Assembly (NCBI RefSeq): GCF_004803755.1
Contig: NZ_CP032311.1
Coordinates: 4,046,501-4,110,500, forward strand
Reading direction: 5' to 3'
Length of the DNA: 64,000 bases
DNA from: Pseudomonas sp. DG56-2
GTDB taxonomy: Bacteria; Pseudomonadota; Gammaproteobacteria; Pseudomonadales; Pseudomonadaceae
A program made the translations under genes and the position numbers. The notes under the pieces were generated by a model. The model was not told the origin of the DNA and did no database searches. It saw only the letters and a list, made by a program, of their open reading frames with translations. Below are positions 62,688-64,000 of this stretch, piece by piece; position 1 is the stretch's first letter, and every line of letters begins with the position of its first letter.

Positions 62688-63449
62688 ATGCGCTGGGTTT
62701 TAAACCTGTTGATGCTGTACATCGGCCAGCTTACGGCAGATGAGCTACCGCCTATGCGCTTTGCCGTTGCCGATAGCTGGACCATGCCGTTGGTACACAT
62801 CGAGAACAACCAACCGGTCGACGGCATCATGTTTGACATGATGAATGCGTTGGCCGTGCACACCGGACATCGCCCCGAGTTTGTGGTGATCCCCCGCTTG
62901 CGCCTGCCAATGGCCATGGAGCGTGGCAGCGTAGACGTGCGCTGCTTTGTCATGCCGGCCTGGGCCGACGATGCACACAACAACTACAGCTGGAGCCAGC
63001 CACTGTTCAAACAGCGCGACCTCCTGGTTACCCTGAACTCAAAAGCGGTGCCCACAAACCTGGCGCAAATGCCTCGGCAGGCTATCGGCACCGTACTTGG
63101 CTTCAAATATCCTGTGCTGCAGCCACAATTCGATAATGGCCACTTCGAGCGAGACGATGCGCGCAACCAGCTGCAAGTGCTGCAAAAGCTCCAGGCCGGG
63201 CGCTACAGCTATGCGGTGAGCAGCCAGCTGAGCCTGGACTGGTTCAACCGACAACTCCCCGCAGAGCAGCGCCTGAAGGGGCTGGCGGTATTGGAAGAGC
63301 AGCAATTGGGGTGCATGGTACGCAACGCCCCGTCTGTCCCTACACAAACCTTGCTGCGGGCGTTGGCGCAAATGAAGCAGTCGGGAGAAATCGAGCGGAT
63401 TTTCCAGCGCTACGGCAGCCAGCCCACCTTGCCCCTGCCAGCCAACTGA
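62688..63449 (+). CDS. Orphan solute-binding protein (SBP_bac_3 type)
   Basis: 253 residues from the ATG at 62688, with AGGGAG upstream; the frame extends 13 codons further without a ribosome site. A short signal peptide (LLMLYIGQLTADE), then FAVADSWTMPLVHI, GIMFDMMNALAVHTG, GSVDVRCFVMP and the C-terminal MKQSGEIERIFQRYG, typical of the family. No transporter adjoins. Confidence 0.8.
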   Translation: MRWVLNLLMLYIGQLTADELPPMRFAVADSWTMPLVHIENNQPVDGIMFDMMNALAVHTGHRPEFVVIPRLRLPMAMERGSVDVRCFVMPAWADDAHNNYSWSQPLFKQRDLLVTLNSKAVPTNLAQMPRQAIGTVLGFKYPVLQPQFDNGHFERDDARNQLQVLQKLQAGRYSYAVSSQLSLDWFNRQLPAEQRLKGLAVLEEQQLGCMVRNAPSVPTQTLLRALAQMKQSGEIERIFQRYGSQPTLPLPAN

Positions 63450-63455
63450 CGCAGC

Positions 63456-63950
63456 TCACGCCGCAAACACAGAAAACCCCAATCCCGACAGGTACAAACC
63501 CAGGCCAAATATCGTGTGCGTTACCAGGCTGCGCAGACAATTGCGCAATGGCGTCGGTGTTTTCGAGGCAGCGAACCCTGCCCCCATCGCCGGCTGCATG
63601 ATGCACAGTGGCGCCACCACCGAACCCACACCCACGACCAGGGCGGGCCACAGCAGCGGCGACTGCAACCAATCGCTACCACAAGCTGCCAGCAACAAGG
63701 CAGCGAACAGCACACCGATGGCGTAGTGGATGATCCAGCCCCACATAAGCTCGGCGCGAACCGGCTGGGCCTTGGCAATGGCGGCATGACGCAATCTACC
63801 TTGCAACAGATGCCCCGCCCAACGCCCAACCATGGCGAAATTCAGCGTAGGTACCCCAAGACGCCGAAGCACCATCACCCAAAGATCGATGAGCAGTGTG
63901 GCCCCGGCACCGATCACTAAGCTTGCGATAACAAAAGTGGAGATAGGCAT
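63456..63950 (-). CDS. DUF2938 membrane protein
   Basis: 164 residues from the ATG at 63950 (MPISTFVIASL). Four to five membrane segments; conserved DLWVMVLRRLGVPTLNFAMVGRW and MQPAMGAGFAASKTP segments are typical of DUF2938. Function unknown. Convergent with the solute-binding protein gene, 6 bases apart. Confidence 0.85.
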   Translation of the reverse strand: MPISTFVIASLVIGAGATLLIDLWVMVLRRLGVPTLNFAMVGRWAGHLLQGRLRHAAIAKAQPVRAELMWGWIIHYAIGVLFAALLLAACGSDWLQSPLLWPALVVGVGSVVAPLCIMQPAMGAGFAASKTPTPLRNCLRSLVTHTIFGLGLYLSGLGFSVFAA

Positions 63951-64000
63951 GTGAAACCCTCGCGCTATTGACGTCATGAAACCTGCCACGCAGCATAGAA

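Overview
This window is a chromosomal segment of a Pseudomonas, most likely of the P. putida/P. fluorescens lineage. The evidence is the pyoverdine genes (pvdL, pvdS, pvdH, pvdP, pvdRT-opmQ), two tandem cbb3 oxidase operons followed by ccoGHIS-hemN-anr, the apt/recR/ybaB/dnaX block, high GC, and REP-like hairpins. No phage, insertion sequence, CRISPR array, tRNA or rRNA was seen. Order and content look like core genome, except for two unknown genes at the left edge.

Left part (1-12.1 kb): two uncharacterised genes of lower GC; a START-domain protein; a cysteine-cluster protein; a small Lys/Pro/Ala-rich exported protein; a MocR-type regulator; a lipoprotein pair (DUF4398 plus OmpA); and an orphan solute-binding protein. 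Next come etfBA and the divergent etfD, which form the electron route from acyl-CoA dehydrogenases to ubiquinone and carry a PsrA-like operator at the etfD promoter. An MFS transporter and an orphan receiver protein lacking its phosphoacceptor Asp follow.

Iron and disulfide part (12.3-41.8 kb): pvdR-pvdT-opmQ (pyoverdine efflux), pvdP (tyrosinase) and pvdH (diaminobutyrate synthesis); then a DsbRS-like two-component system divergent from dsbD-tlpA-dsbG; then the 4320-residue NRPS PvdL, the sigma factor gene pvdS, and a siderophore-type acetyltransferase. I find a PvdS-type promoter (TAAAT-N16-CGT) in front of pvdR, pvdP, pvdH and the acetyltransferase, and a variant (TAATT) in front of pvdL. 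pvdS itself has a Fur box lying over a sigma-70 promoter. The circuit is iron - Fur - PvdS - precursor supply, assembly, maturation and export. The side-chain NRPSs and the receptor are not in this window.

Respiratory part (41.9-58.7 kb): an exonuclease, ppnP and an alpha/beta hydrolase, then ccoN1O1Q1P1, ccoN2O2Q2P2, ccoG, ccoH, ccoI, ccoS, a TauE/SafE-like membrane protein, hemN and anr. Consensus Anr boxes precede ccoN1 (inside the hydrolase coding sequence), ccoG and hemN. None was found before ccoN2, so the two oxidase copies are probably regulated differently.

Right part (58.7-64 kb): apt, recR, ybaB, dnaX (with a hexanucleotide repeat in its linker), another orphan solute-binding protein, and a DUF2938 membrane protein. 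The window seems to hold well-known systems. The most useful new points are regulatory sites, a degenerate receiver, an Lgt-like/thioredoxin fusion, possible gene conversion between the cco operons, and a local cluster of copper-linked functions.
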